Origin: Bdellovibrionales bacterium
Lineage (GTDB): Bacteria; Bdellovibrionota; FAC87; UBA2466
NCBI GenBank assembly: GCA_005776395.1
Contig: SXPJ01000026.1
Coordinates: 1-64,000 of the forward strand
Reading direction: 5' to 3'
DNA: 64,000 nucleotides
Both the position numbers and the translations under genes were made by a program. The notes beneath the pieces were generated by a model. The model made no database searches. It had not been told where the DNA came from and worked only from the letters and a program-made list of their open reading frames with translations. This document shows, one piece after another, positions 52,504-61,610 of the stretch. Positions within the stretch are counted from its first letter, which is position 1, and each line of letters begins with the position of its first letter.

Positions 52504-54507
52504 CTAAAGTTGGTAATTCCAACTTAAATAAATTCGTCGACCCGGTGCCGGATACCCTAAGTACCCTGTAGTATTATCAATCGTCTGAAATCCTGAAACT
52601 AAGGAATAGGCCGTTACCGCATCTAAAATATTCAGTACATCTAGCCCCCACTGTCCCCAACCTTGTGGATTATAATTCAAGGAAAACCCATGATCTGTGG
52701 TAGCACTCAACTTTCTAGTATTCGCCAGATCTAAATATCTTTCCCCCACCCACTGCAATTGATATGAAACCCCAAATCGGTCGTTCTGATAACCCAACTT
52801 CTGTAATAATCTAAAAGCAGGACGATTGGGGATTTTTTTTCCATAATAATAGGGCAAAGCACTCAAGTTTTCAGTATTGAGAGAGGTAACCCTCGTCTGA
52901 AAAATTCCCAATCGAAAAAGCTTCATCTCTAAAGAGGTTTCATGAGACTGAATAAGACTTTCCCCTACATTAGTAGCCACCTGAGAATTTTGAGAATTTT
53001 GAATATAAGTAATCAACTCTTTTGAAGCCGCTATCGAGTAGTTATAGGCCACTCTAAACTCCGATACAAAACTATCAGCCCCATCTCTTTGATACGTTAA
53101 GCCCGTAGAAACCTTATCCGATTTCTCAGGAACCAGAGAAAAAGATGAAGCTAAACCAAATGGAGTCCCATTAATCTCCTGCATACTTGGAGCTCGATAA
53201 AACTTTCCCCAATGGGTTTCCCAAGTCAGATTTTTTATACTGCCTATATTATTAACCCCCATTCCGATACGCGGAGAACCGAGAAAGTATTTTTTTTCAA
53301 CTTCCCCTTGATAAATCACCGACTGAAAAATCACAGCAGGCCTTAGCTCCCATTGATTAAAGGGAACTATTGCCGCTAAAGAAATGGGAACATCCCATCT
53401 TTCATGATTAATATTTTTGTTTTCCCCCTCTAAAGAGTTCAAACGATAAGTTTCATAATTTCCTGCTAGAGTCTGTTCGATTCGAATAGGATAATAGGAA
53501 TAGTATTGCAATTGATGCCTTACACCTATCGCTCGATCCCTACTTTCATTGGAATTAGGAGTTGAAAGAGACTTGGATCTATTTTGAGCTCGATATTCCT
53601 CCGAGTTAAGACGAGCATAGATTAAAGATTTACTCTTCCATTGACTATTTAACCAGGTTTCCCCTGTTAAGGCCGAGAGATGAAACAGTTGGCTTAACTT
53701 TCCATTGATAGGAAGAGAAATAGCTCCGGGAGTCTGAAGATTTCGATAACTATTGACTCCAAAATAGCGAATACTAGAAAGGGTGGTTCGATAGAGGGGA
53801 ATGATAGGAACTAACCCTAATCGCAAAAAACGATTATGTTCTCTAGTTTTAAAAGTTCCAGAACTCGTATTAAAGGGGGTTCCCCCATCGTCATAATAGG
53901 TATAGTTCTCATCCGATCTTGTGAAATTTATTGTTAAGTTTTTATTAAGCTCCCCCAATGAACTTTTACCGAACAGCTCCCAGTATCCAAAGTTTCCCGT
54001 TTTTAATCCAATTGAAGATTGGGGTGTTTCCTCTAAATGAAAATCTATGGCCCCACCTAATCCGTCCGAAACTAAACCTGCGGGTACCCCCTCTGGATAA
54101 ACATCAACTCTTCCCACGCTTTGAAAAGGTAAGACTGCGATCGCATCTGAATTAAATTGAGCATCTGTTAAGGGAACACCCTCGATGAAATAGCGATTTT
54201 CCGAAGGGTCCTGAGCCCTTAGAATCACATGTGGGGCCCCTTGAGTACCACTCTCTTGAACAAAAACTGCGCTAGAATTTTGTAAGACTTGGGCCAATGA
54301 GGGCTGCGGATTAGGCCCCACTTCTAAGGTCTCAGACGCACTCTCAGAGATCTCGATCGATTTCGCATGCCCTTTCTTCTTAGCTTTGACCTCAATAGGG
54401 CTCAATACCGTTTGTTCGGCAGTGCTTTGTAGGGCTTTAACTTCCCCTAACCCCAGACACAAAAGGCTTAAAACTACTTGCAAATTCCGCCACATGCTTC
54501 GGGCCAT
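52504..54507 (-). CDS. TonB-dependent outer-membrane receptor
   Basis: A 667-residue receptor. After the signal peptide (LQVVLSLLCLGLGEVKA) comes a possible TonB box (EQTVLSPIEVKAKK), a plug domain (SLAQVLQNSSAVFVQESGTQ, FIEGVPLTDAQFN, GRVDVYPEGVPAGLVSDGLG) and a beta-barrel ending in an aromatic-rich strand (RRIYLSWNYQL). It imports a large or scarce nutrient; barrel size and plug do not define it. I looked upstream for a cobalamin riboswitch, since eutBC needs B12, and saw none. It heads the operon. Confidence 0.88.
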   Translation of the reverse strand: MARSMWRNLQVVLSLLCLGLGEVKALQSTAEQTVLSPIEVKAKKKGHAKSIEISESASETLEVGPNPQPSLAQVLQNSSAVFVQESGTQGAPHVILRAQDPSENRYFIEGVPLTDAQFNSDAIAVLPFQSVGRVDVYPEGVPAGLVSDGLGGAIDFHLEETPQSSIGLKTGNFGYWELFGKSSLGELNKNLTINFTRSDENYTYYDDGGTPFNTSSGTFKTREHNRFLRLGLVPIIPLYRTTLSSIRYFGVNSYRNLQTPGAISLPINGKLSQLFHLSALTGETWLNSQWKSKSLIYARLNSEEYRAQNRSKSLSTPNSNESRDRAIGVRHQLQYYSYYPIRIEQTLAGNYETYRLNSLEGENKNINHERWDVPISLAAIVPFNQWELRPAVIFQSVIYQGEVEKKYFLGSPRIGMGVNNIGSIKNLTWETHWGKFYRAPSMQEINGTPFGLASSFSLVPEKSDKVSTGLTYQRDGADSFVSEFRVAYNYSIAASKELITYIQNSQNSQVATNVGESLIQSHETSLEMKLFRLGIFQTRVTSLNTENLSALPYYYGKKIPNRPAFRLLQKLGYQNDRFGVSYQLQWVGERYLDLANTRKLSATTDHGFSLNYNPQGWGQWGLDVLNILDAVTAYSLVSGFQTIDNTTGYLGYPAPGRRIYLSWNYQL

Positions 54508-54628
54508 TTATCATGCAACTAAATATTCAACTAGTTAATTCTTTTAGCCCCATTTAAGTTCTTAACTTCCCTATGGAAATTAGGGGGCTTTTTAGAGTAT
54601 GGTAGGGTTCTAATTTAGGGAGATTTTT

Positions 54629-55198
54629 ATGACCCATGAACCTGTTACAGTCACTTTAGAGTTTACCCCAAACCCTAACACACTAAAATTTGTGGTGAAT
54701 CGTAAGTTTTTAGATAAAGGGGCTGCCAATTTTTCTGAGGTGGGAAAAGCTTCAGTCTCTCCTCTAGCTCAAAAGCTTTTTCAAATCAAAGGAATCGCAG
54801 GGGTTATGATTGGAACCCACTTCATCACGATCACCAAAGCCACAGAGGGCGATTGGGATGTCATCGCTGACGAAGTTCCAAAAACAGTTGAGGCGTTTAT
54901 TTTAGGAGGCTCTCCATTTTTCTCTCCTGAGTGGTCTCCCGAATCTCCTGTAATAGCCACGGGCGAAACAGCTGAAATCGAAAATAAAATTCGTGAAATA
55001 TTAGATAGCGAAATCCGTCCTGCAGTTGCCATGGACGGAGGGGACATCACATTCGGTCGATATGAGGATGGGATTGTTTATCTACATCTGCAAGGGGCTT
55101 GCAGTTCTTGCCCTAGTTCAGTGGCTACTCTAAAAATGGGTGTTGAGACTCGACTCAAAGAGGTTATTCCTCAGATTAAAGAGGTTGTTCAGGTTTGA
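54629..55198 (+). CDS. Nfu-type Fe-S cluster scaffold protein
   Basis: A 189-residue protein with the Nfu_N domain (LEFTPNPNTLKFVVNRKFLD, GVMIGTHFITITKA, AFILGGSPFF) and a C-terminal NifU-like domain (IRPAVAMDGGDITFGRYEDG, then GACSSCPSSVATLKMGVETR). The two Cys in CSSC bind a [4Fe-4S] cluster at a dimer interface for transfer to target enzymes. Cytosolic. It converges on the matrixin gene, four bases apart. Confidence 0.9.
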   Translation: MTHEPVTVTLEFTPNPNTLKFVVNRKFLDKGAANFSEVGKASVSPLAQKLFQIKGIAGVMIGTHFITITKATEGDWDVIADEVPKTVEAFILGGSPFFSPEWSPESPVIATGETAEIENKIREILDSEIRPAVAMDGGDITFGRYEDGIVYLHLQGACSSCPSSVATLKMGVETRLKEVIPQIKEVVQV

Positions 55199-55202
55199 GT
55201 TA

Positions 55203-55967
55203 CTAAAAGGGAAACCGACTGGCTCTTCGGCCCCACCCCATAGCACCTAAAATAAAAAGTAATCCCAATAGCAACATAGGCCAATGAGTGGCCGGACCTT
55301 CTCCGTTCCTTGGGAACTTAACGGCAGAACAGCCCATCACTCCTCCGCCAAGTTCATTTCGTGGATAGATATGAACGATGCCATCAAGATCATCTTCTGT
55401 AAGAAGAGCCTGTTGTTTAGATCCCAAGCTGTAATACATTAAAGCCTCACTTTGACTACTGTGCCCCAATCCCAAGGCATGGCCCATTTCGTGAGCTAAA
55501 GTGAGCTCTACTTGCCCTTTAGATAAATAGGCTATGTTGGCACCAGCACCCGATGCAGAATTAAGCAGAATACCTGAATAGATCAGATTTCCCTTGTCGT
55601 CCGTAGCGGTTTTGAAAGTAGCTGCGGGAATCACATGAACTCCAGAGGCCCCCACCTGAGTTGCAAAGTCGGTGTCACATAAAATAATAGGAAGTTGAGT
55701 TGTGTTTCCAGCTAAAAACTCACTGACCGAGACTGAACTTCTAGCTCTCTCAACCACTAATCGCGAATCGGTCACTCCATTCCAAGCTAAAATCGCAGCA
55801 TCTACAATTTCATTAAGCTCAGATTCCGATATGGGACAATTCGCAGGATTTAGATAAAAGGTAACCGGTGCCTGTTTCCAACCACGAATATTATTTCCTA
55901 CATGGGTCCAACCCAAAGCAATCGATGAAATCACCATCCACAGAGATATCCATTTCATAGTCTCCAC
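55203..55967 (-). CDS. Matrixin-type zinc metalloprotease with C-terminal membrane anchor
   Basis: A 254-residue protein: signal peptide (KWISLWMVISSIALGWTHVG), PVTFYLNPANCPISESELNE typical of matrixins, and the zinc site TLAHEMGHALGLGHS (H159, H163, H169 with E160), followed by the Met-turn (ALMYYSL). A C-terminal GEGPATHWPMLLLGLLFILG helix ends in an Arg-rich tail (WGRRASRFPF), like sorting/anchoring tails of exported proteins in myxobacteria. It overlaps the upstream barrel gene by 13 bases. Confidence 0.85.
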   Translation of the reverse strand: METMKWISLWMVISSIALGWTHVGNNIRGWKQAPVTFYLNPANCPISESELNEIVDAAILAWNGVTDSRLVVERARSSVSVSEFLAGNTTQLPIILCDTDFATQVGASGVHVIPAATFKTATDDKGNLIYSGILLNSASGAGANIAYLSKGQVELTLAHEMGHALGLGHSSQSEALMYYSLGSKQQALLTEDDLDGIVHIYPRNELGGGVMGCSAVKFPRNGEGPATHWPMLLLGLLFILGAMGWGRRASRFPF

Positions 55968-56551
55968 CCTAATGTAGCTGCTATATCAAAATTCCGACGT
56001 AATCTATTAAGCAGTCCAGAACCATAAATTTCTAAATTAAGGGAAACCTTAGAATCCAATAAAAAACTTAAACCACTTTGAGCGGTTAGAGTAAAACTAT
56101 GGCTCGCATATCCAGGCGTATAAAAGGTCGAGGTTGAAGTTCCATTATTTAATTCAACGGGCCCCCCATCGGCAATAGAGAGTAACCACTGAACTCCTGG
56201 CCCCAACCTAAATCGTAACCAGTTAGCGAAAGGATAGGTGAAAGTAAGATCAAGATGGCTGGTAAATTTCCTCACATTGCCATCTTTGCCAGACTTCCAA
56301 GGGATGAGAGTTCCTACAGAGGGTTCCCATCCCAACTTTTTTCCTAAAAGTAGGGTAGCTCTAATCCTGGCATAACCTGAGAATGAGCTCACTTGGTTCT
56401 CAAAACCTGATGGAGCTTCAAATCGTTGTTTGAGGTGCGTTTGGTATCCTCCTAAATCAATATGAATGCCCTTTTTATAGGAGTCCCCAGCAGCTCTTAG
56501 CTCAAAGCAGATGATAAACAAAAGACAAAATCCATATCTGAGTAATAGCAC
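55955..56551 (-). CDS. Predicted outer-membrane beta-barrel protein
   Basis: A 198-residue exported protein (signal: RYGFCLLFIICFELRAAG) with alternating amphipathic strands (FTSHLDLTFTYPFANWLRFR, LGPGVQWLLSIADGG, SFTLTAQSGLSFLLDSKVSL) ending in an aromatic LGWRL, typical of the last strand. No specific family is recognised. It is upstream of and overlaps the matrixin gene, so they form a small envelope operon. Confidence 0.6.
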   Translation of the reverse strand: MLLLRYGFCLLFIICFELRAAGDSYKKGIHIDLGGYQTHLKQRFEAPSGFENQVSSFSGYARIRATLLLGKKLGWEPSVGTLIPWKSGKDGNVRKFTSHLDLTFTYPFANWLRFRLGPGVQWLLSIADGGPVELNNGTSTSTFYTPGYASHSFTLTAQSGLSFLLDSKVSLNLEIYGSGLLNRLRRNFDIAATLGWRL

Positions 56552-56648
56552 TCAAAAATAATAACCCGACTCCAAGGGTGGTACGCTGAGTTATCTTCAT
56601 TTCTGAGTCGATATGTTAGAATAAAATAAACGTAACTCGGAGCCTCTC

Positions 56649-57347
56649 ATGCTTATAAATAAATTTTCAACCATTTCATCTTTGTTTATTCTGATCTTAG
56701 CTATCTTTTCTTTTAATTGTTTCGCTGAGGAAGAGAATGCAACTCCTGTTGAGGAACTCCAACCGGCTCAACAAGAGATCCCCATCTCCCAAACCCCAAG
56801 CGCCCCTACACCTAAAAAAGAGAAACGCTATTTTGGAACTGAAAAAGAGCCTCGAATAGATGCCGGAATTTTTCATGTCGCATTTGCAGGAGGGGGAAAC
56901 TTCTTTATTGAGCCTAAAGTTGATGCCACGACTCAAGCCCCTATCGGTGAATATTTTAATGACTTTGGTTTCGGCGGAGGAGTCTATTTTGACTACGACT
57001 ATTCTCAAATGACAGAGAATATTCCCCTTATGCTTAGAGGTTTTGTAGGATACAAATATGTTTTACAATCGGTGCATGTTTTTGATGTCGAGGGGATAGT
57101 TAGAAGAATGTGGCAGTTTTCTAATTCGGCCACCTTCGGAATAGGGGCTGGGGTCAGTAACGCCCTCTGGTACCGAGCTTTGACAGACAACTCTCCTTAC
57201 GAAGAAACCCTGTTTTTACCTAGCTTTATTGTAGAGACAGGTTTTGAGTTTAACCCCTTGATGGTCGAACTCAAATGGTTAATTAACCGATTAGGCAGCG
57301 AATCCAGCATCAATGGCCTAGAATTTATGTTGGGCATAAGGCTCTAA
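56649..57347 (+). CDS. Predicted outer-membrane beta-barrel protein
   Basis: A 232-residue exported protein (signal: FSTISSLFILILAIFSFNCFA, with a Cys at the end that could also be a lipobox). A Pro/Gln-rich linker is followed by beta-strands (IDAGIFHVAFAGGGNFFIEP, FGFGGGVYFDYDYSQ, MLRGFVGYKYVLQSVHVFDV) and the terminal LEFMLGIRL. It looks like a small OmpA-like or porin-like barrel; the family is not certain. It precedes the CHASE2 kinase on the same strand. Confidence 0.6.
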   Translation: MLINKFSTISSLFILILAIFSFNCFAEEENATPVEELQPAQQEIPISQTPSAPTPKKEKRYFGTEKEPRIDAGIFHVAFAGGGNFFIEPKVDATTQAPIGEYFNDFGFGGGVYFDYDYSQMTENIPLMLRGFVGYKYVLQSVHVFDVEGIVRRMWQFSNSATFGIGAGVSNALWYRALTDNSPYEETLFLPSFIVETGFEFNPLMVELKWLINRLGSESSINGLEFMLGIRL

Positions 57348-57433
57348 AAAACTTAGGTATTCACTCAAAATTCTGCTTTATCCTCTCTAAGCATAGGTTG
57401 TTTTCATTCTTATTTTTGCTATAGTGCCCCGCC

Positions 57434-59212
57434 ATGCTCAGGCTTAATCTTATTTTCCGTCTTGCAGTTTGTATTGCCTTGATTTTTCTCCCCTTAGGCA
57501 ATTTAGATGAATGGCTGTACGACCAATTTTTCAAATTAAGAGGAGTTCAAAAAAGAGAAACCCCTATTGTTTTAATTAAGGTGAGTGATGCCAAAGTTTA
57601 CCAACTCTTGCAGCAGGACAAGGCCACCTTATCTACAAACACTCTAGCTATCGAACACGGAAATCTATCTCTATGGCTTCGTCCTTTTTACTCAGAGATT
57701 ATTAAAAAGTTATCATTAACAAAGCCCCAGCTTTTAGTTTTTACTCAATTTTATGATTGGGTAGACCATAGAAAACCTGGAAATCTTAATCTTAAAAATA
57801 TTGTATATTCAGGAACGATTAATGACGAAAACCGTCTAATTCCCCCTACAAGACTCACTCTCGGAGATAATTACGGGTTCAATAATCTGTTCCCAGACTC
57901 TGATAATACAGTTCGACAAAGCTATCTGTTTTATTCCTATGGAGCTTCACTAGCACTTGCAGCACAAAAAGCCATGAGTTGGACTCCCATCACCCGAAAC
58001 TTACTAGAACCGTTGAGAATAGACTTTCGAGGCCCCACTGGAAGCTTTCCCAGTTTTAATGCCTGGGATCTTTTTAACTCCGACAAAATTAATTCCGATC
58101 TTTTTAAAAATAAAATTATTCTCATTGGCCACGAAGGATCTCCGGCTTCAGACTTTAATACCCCCTTTGGCAAGATGGCTCGTCTAGAAGTTCAGGCCAA
58201 TATTTTAGATACCTTTATTAACCATCATGAAATAAATATTTTACCTCGTTCCTACAGTTTAATCATTGCTGCCATTTCCTTAATAATATCCGGATTTATT
58301 GTTCTATATTATCCATTAACCCTTGCATGGGTTTTGATTCTGCTCTTCTGCTCCTTTATTGTTCTTATCAATTTATTCATGTTTTCAGAGTTAAAACTTT
58401 GGCTGGGGTTTTCTAATGTAATAGCCACAGTACTAGGAACTCATTTAATCCTTTTAGGTTATACATTACGACGACAAGAGGAATCTCAATGGCTGCTAGA
58501 ACAAGAAGCTAAGTACTTCAAAGAACTCGACCAATTTAAGAACAACTTTATCTCTCTTTTTAGCCATGATCTTAAAACCCCAATTGCAAAGATTAAAGCT
58601 ATCACTCACAGAGTCATGACGGAACATAAGCAACTCCCCACCGAAATCACTGAAGCCCTGAAGGGAATCGACAGAACAAGCGGAGATTTAGCCCGGTTGA
58701 TTTCAGACATTTTAAAGATCACTCGCTTAGAATCAATGTCTTTAGAAACTCTAAAAGAGGTCATTGATCTTAATCGACTAGTAGAAACCAGTGCAGCGGA
58801 TTTAAAATTTTTAGCGGACGAAAAACAGATAAAAATGACACTAGATTTAGAGCCTTTATTCTCAATCGAAGGGGATCAAAAATTAATTCAAGAGGTGATT
58901 ACAAACCTGATTGAGAATGCTCTTAAGTACAGCCCTAGCAATTCAGAGGTTGTCATCAAGACTGAGGAAACCCATAATTTTGTGACCGTTTCGGTCACCG
59001 ACCAAGGGATTGGAATTAGTTCTGAAGATCTTCCACGAGTTAAAGAAAAATTCTTTCGCTGCTCAAACACTATCAATACAACCCAGGGGACTGGTTTAGG
59101 GCTATATCTCGCTAACTATTTTGTTGAACTCCACAAAGGAAAAATGACTATCGAAAGTCAGTTGGGCCTAGGAACCCAAGTAAAATTCTCACTTCCTATC
59201 GAAACAAAATGA
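57434..59212 (+). CDS. CHASE2-domain sensor histidine kinase
   Basis: A 592-residue membrane kinase. The N-terminal membrane helix (LIFRLAVCIALIFLPLGNLD) leads into a CHASE2 extracytoplasmic domain (LYDQFFKLRG, then FRGPTGSFPSFNAWDLFNSD, FKNKIILIGHEGSPASDFNT), then three membrane helices (about 272-345). The kinase core has H378 in SLFSHDLKTPIAKIKAITHR, NLIENALKYSPSNSEVVIKT, DQGIGISSEDLPRVKEKFFR and GTGLGLYLANYFVE. It senses an unknown periplasmic signal. The NtrC-type regulator 165 bases downstream is its probable partner. Confidence 0.87.
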   Translation: MLRLNLIFRLAVCIALIFLPLGNLDEWLYDQFFKLRGVQKRETPIVLIKVSDAKVYQLLQQDKATLSTNTLAIEHGNLSLWLRPFYSEIIKKLSLTKPQLLVFTQFYDWVDHRKPGNLNLKNIVYSGTINDENRLIPPTRLTLGDNYGFNNLFPDSDNTVRQSYLFYSYGASLALAAQKAMSWTPITRNLLEPLRIDFRGPTGSFPSFNAWDLFNSDKINSDLFKNKIILIGHEGSPASDFNTPFGKMARLEVQANILDTFINHHEINILPRSYSLIIAAISLIISGFIVLYYPLTLAWVLILLFCSFIVLINLFMFSELKLWLGFSNVIATVLGTHLILLGYTLRRQEESQWLLEQEAKYFKELDQFKNNFISLFSHDLKTPIAKIKAITHRVMTEHKQLPTEITEALKGIDRTSGDLARLISDILKITRLESMSLETLKEVIDLNRLVETSAADLKFLADEKQIKMTLDLEPLFSIEGDQKLIQEVITNLIENALKYSPSNSEVVIKTEETHNFVTVSVTDQGIGISSEDLPRVKEKFFRCSNTINTTQGTGLGLYLANYFVELHKGKMTIESQLGLGTQVKFSLPIETK

Positions 59213-59376
59213 ACTCAGAAACACTCAATTTGACAATATGCGTAACAAACTTTATTAAGCAATTCCAAACACTTACAATAATCCAACCTGTGTTTCCATT
59301 GCGATTAAAGTTAAATTCTGTTATATAGCACTCTCCTTTGGGATTAAACAAATTATCTGTTTTTGGGGTTAATCAA

Positions 59377-60783
59377 GTGTATTCGATTTTAGTCGTAGAT
59401 GACGAAGAGGCTTTACGAAAACAGGTCGTAAGTCTGCTTATCTCTCATGGATACCAAGTAGATGAGGCCTGCGATGGAATGGAGGCCGCCCAGAAAATAG
59501 CACAACATCCCTACCCTCTGGCTCTTTGCGATGTAAGAATGCCACGACTTACGGGCTTAGAATTGCTCAGACACATTCGTGAACACGAATTTTCTACTAC
59601 CGTAGCGCTCATCACTGCGCACGCTAATATAAAAGATGCTGTTGAAGCCATGAGAGAAGGGGCTTTTGATTACATCGAAAAGCCTATTAAAGAGGCTACA
59701 CTGCTTGAAATCGTAGCTAAGGCCAAAAAAGCTCATGACATGATTGAGAAGCTAACTCTCTCTGCCCCTATGTTAACTCCCGGGGAAGGTAGAGAGTGCG
59801 TAGGTCAAAGCAAAGAAATGAAACGGGTATTCCAAGTCGTTGAAAAACTAACCCGAGTCAACACCTCTGTTTTAGTGCGAGGAGAAAATGGGACCGGTAA
59901 AGAGCTTGTAGCCAGAGCTATTCATTTTAACAGTCCACGAAAAGATGGCCCCTTTGTTGCGGTGAACTGCGCAGCAATTCCAGAAACACTGATTGAAAGT
60001 GAACTATTTGGACACGAAAAGGGGGCTTTCACTGGGGCTGATCAAAGACAAATTGGTAAATTTCAGTCCGCGGCCAAAGGAACTCTGTTCTTAGATGAAA
60101 TTGGCGATACCAGCCCAGCTACCCAAGTAAAACTTTTGAGAGTTCTTCAGGAACATGCTTTTACCCCGGTAGGAAGTTCCCGAGAGATTAAATCTGATGT
60201 CCGAATTATTGCGGCTACAAATCGTGATCTAGAAAAAATGATTCGGGAAGGAAAATTTCGAGAAGATCTCTATTACCGTCTCAATGTGATGCCTATATTT
60301 CTCCCCTCTCTAAAAGAGAGAAGAGATGATATCGCTGGTTTAGTAAACCATTTCATTGAAAAATTTAATCAAGAGCACGGACAAAGGATAACAACCCTAT
60401 CTCCAGAGGCTCTAAGCGCCCTTGAAAATTTTCATTGGCCCGGTAATATTCGCGAACTTGAGAACGCCATTGAGCATGGATTTGTAGTTGAATCCTCATC
60501 ATTTCTAACTTTTGCGAGCTTACCCGATTACATAAAAAGAGCGACTCGAAGAGCTCACTCTCCTCACAAAACCACGCTTCAGGTTGAAGCCTTAGATTGG
60601 GAAAGAGGAAAAGAGAGTTTCGAGAGGGAATTCATCGTTCAGGCACTAAAGAAAAATAGTGGCCGAATTAATTTAACAGCCGAAATTGCAAATATTCCCA
60701 AGAACACTCTTCTTAGAAAAATTAAAAAGTACAACATCAATCCGCGAGAACATGGCGGATGGGAAGGCAATCTTGAATCCTAA
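59377..60783 (+). CDS. NtrC-family sigma-54-dependent response regulator
   Basis: A 468-residue regulator with three parts. The receiver has SILVVDDEEALRKQ and LALCDVRMPRLTGLELL, with the acceptor Asp. The AAA+ domain has Walker A VRGENGTGKELVARAIH, the sigma-54 contact loop GHEKGAFTGADQRQIGKF, LFLDEIGDTSP, and RLNVMPIFLPSLKERRDDI. A Fis-type HTH ends the protein (GRINLTAEIANIPKNTLLRK). It activates sigma-54 promoters after phosphorylation, probably by the CHASE2 kinase just upstream. The frame opens at TTG 59338, but GTG 59377 has GGGG eight bases before it and starts at the receiver. Confidence 0.93.
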   Translation: MYSILVVDDEEALRKQVVSLLISHGYQVDEACDGMEAAQKIAQHPYPLALCDVRMPRLTGLELLRHIREHEFSTTVALITAHANIKDAVEAMREGAFDYIEKPIKEATLLEIVAKAKKAHDMIEKLTLSAPMLTPGEGRECVGQSKEMKRVFQVVEKLTRVNTSVLVRGENGTGKELVARAIHFNSPRKDGPFVAVNCAAIPETLIESELFGHEKGAFTGADQRQIGKFQSAAKGTLFLDEIGDTSPATQVKLLRVLQEHAFTPVGSSREIKSDVRIIAATNRDLEKMIREGKFREDLYYRLNVMPIFLPSLKERRDDIAGLVNHFIEKFNQEHGQRITTLSPEALSALENFHWPGNIRELENAIEHGFVVESSSFLTFASLPDYIKRATRRAHSPHKTTLQVEALDWERGKESFEREFIVQALKKNSGRINLTAEIANIPKNTLLRKIKKYNINPREHGGWEGNLES

Positions 60784-61564
60784 AATCCCTTCACCAAATA
60801 AAGAGCTAACCTATTCCTCCTACTTAAAAGTTGAAGAATTGTTATCACTACAGACCCCCCTCTCTCAACCTGTGGCTCATGACGAACTATTATTCATTGT
60901 TATTCATCAGGTTTATGAACTCTGGTTTAAGTTGGTTCTTTTCGAATTACGCTCGCTGATTTCTTATCTAGAGAAAGATAACCTCATTCAGAGTTTTCAT
61001 GCCTTAAAAAGAGTTTCTGAAATTTTTAAAGTTCTGATTCAGCAGTTGGACATACTAGAAACAATGACCCCAACCGACTTTAATAAATTTCGTTCAAGCT
61101 TAAATCCTGCGAGTGGTTTTCAAAGTTTACAATTTAGAGAACTGGAGATTATCTCGGGAGCTAACATCGCAGATTACCAAAAATTTGCCCCACTAGCGCC
61201 TGAATGGCTCCCTAAACTCCAGGAATTAGCTAACCAAGGTAATCTTCCTGAGGCTTTTAAAAATTTACTTTTAAAGAGAAAAATTACAGAAGATTTATCA
61301 CCTGACAAACTTCGAAAAGGGCTTTTAGAGATTTACCAAAACCCAACGCACCAAGACCTCCAAACCCTTTGCGAAGCTCTTCTAAGCTATGATGAGCAAC
61401 TTTCTCTTTGGCGATTTCGTCATGTTCAAATGGTTGAAAGAATGATTGGAATGAAAAAAGGAACTGGTGGTTCCCTAGGAGTCTCATACCTTGCGCAAAC
61501 TTTAACCAAGCGTTTTTTTCCAGAGCTTTGGGAGCTTAGAACCCATCTCTCTAATGGCTATTAA
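60752..61564 (+). CDS. kynA: Tryptophan 2,3-dioxygenase
   Basis: A 270-residue heme dioxygenase that opens the indole ring of tryptophan to give N-formylkynurenine. LTYSSYLKVEELLSLQ, then LLFIVIHQVYELWFKLVLFE with the distal His (H52) and the substrate-contacting YELWFK, then LWRFRHVQMVERMIGMKKGT with the heme-ligating His, and GGSLGVSYL are diagnostic. The frame extends up to 60686, but ATG 60752 gives the family length and overlaps the regulator gene by 32 bases. It faces the formamidase fusion gene, which performs the next step. Confidence 0.94.
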   Translation: MADGKAILNPKIPSPNKELTYSSYLKVEELLSLQTPLSQPVAHDELLFIVIHQVYELWFKLVLFELRSLISYLEKDNLIQSFHALKRVSEIFKVLIQQLDILETMTPTDFNKFRSSLNPASGFQSLQFRELEIISGANIADYQKFAPLAPEWLPKLQELANQGNLPEAFKNLLLKRKITEDLSPDKLRKGLLEIYQNPTHQDLQTLCEALLSYDEQLSLWRFRHVQMVERMIGMKKGTGGSLGVSYLAQTLTKRFFPELWELRTHLSNGY

Positions 61565-61610
61565 GTCTCTCTTCACAGTTTAGTGACAACAATAGATAGT
61601 CGATATTCTC

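Noticed and set aside
54508-54628. Possible cobalamin riboswitch upstream of the TonB receptor
   Set aside because: Considered because eutBC needs B12, but the short gap lacks the conserved B12-box and has no room for the full aptamer.
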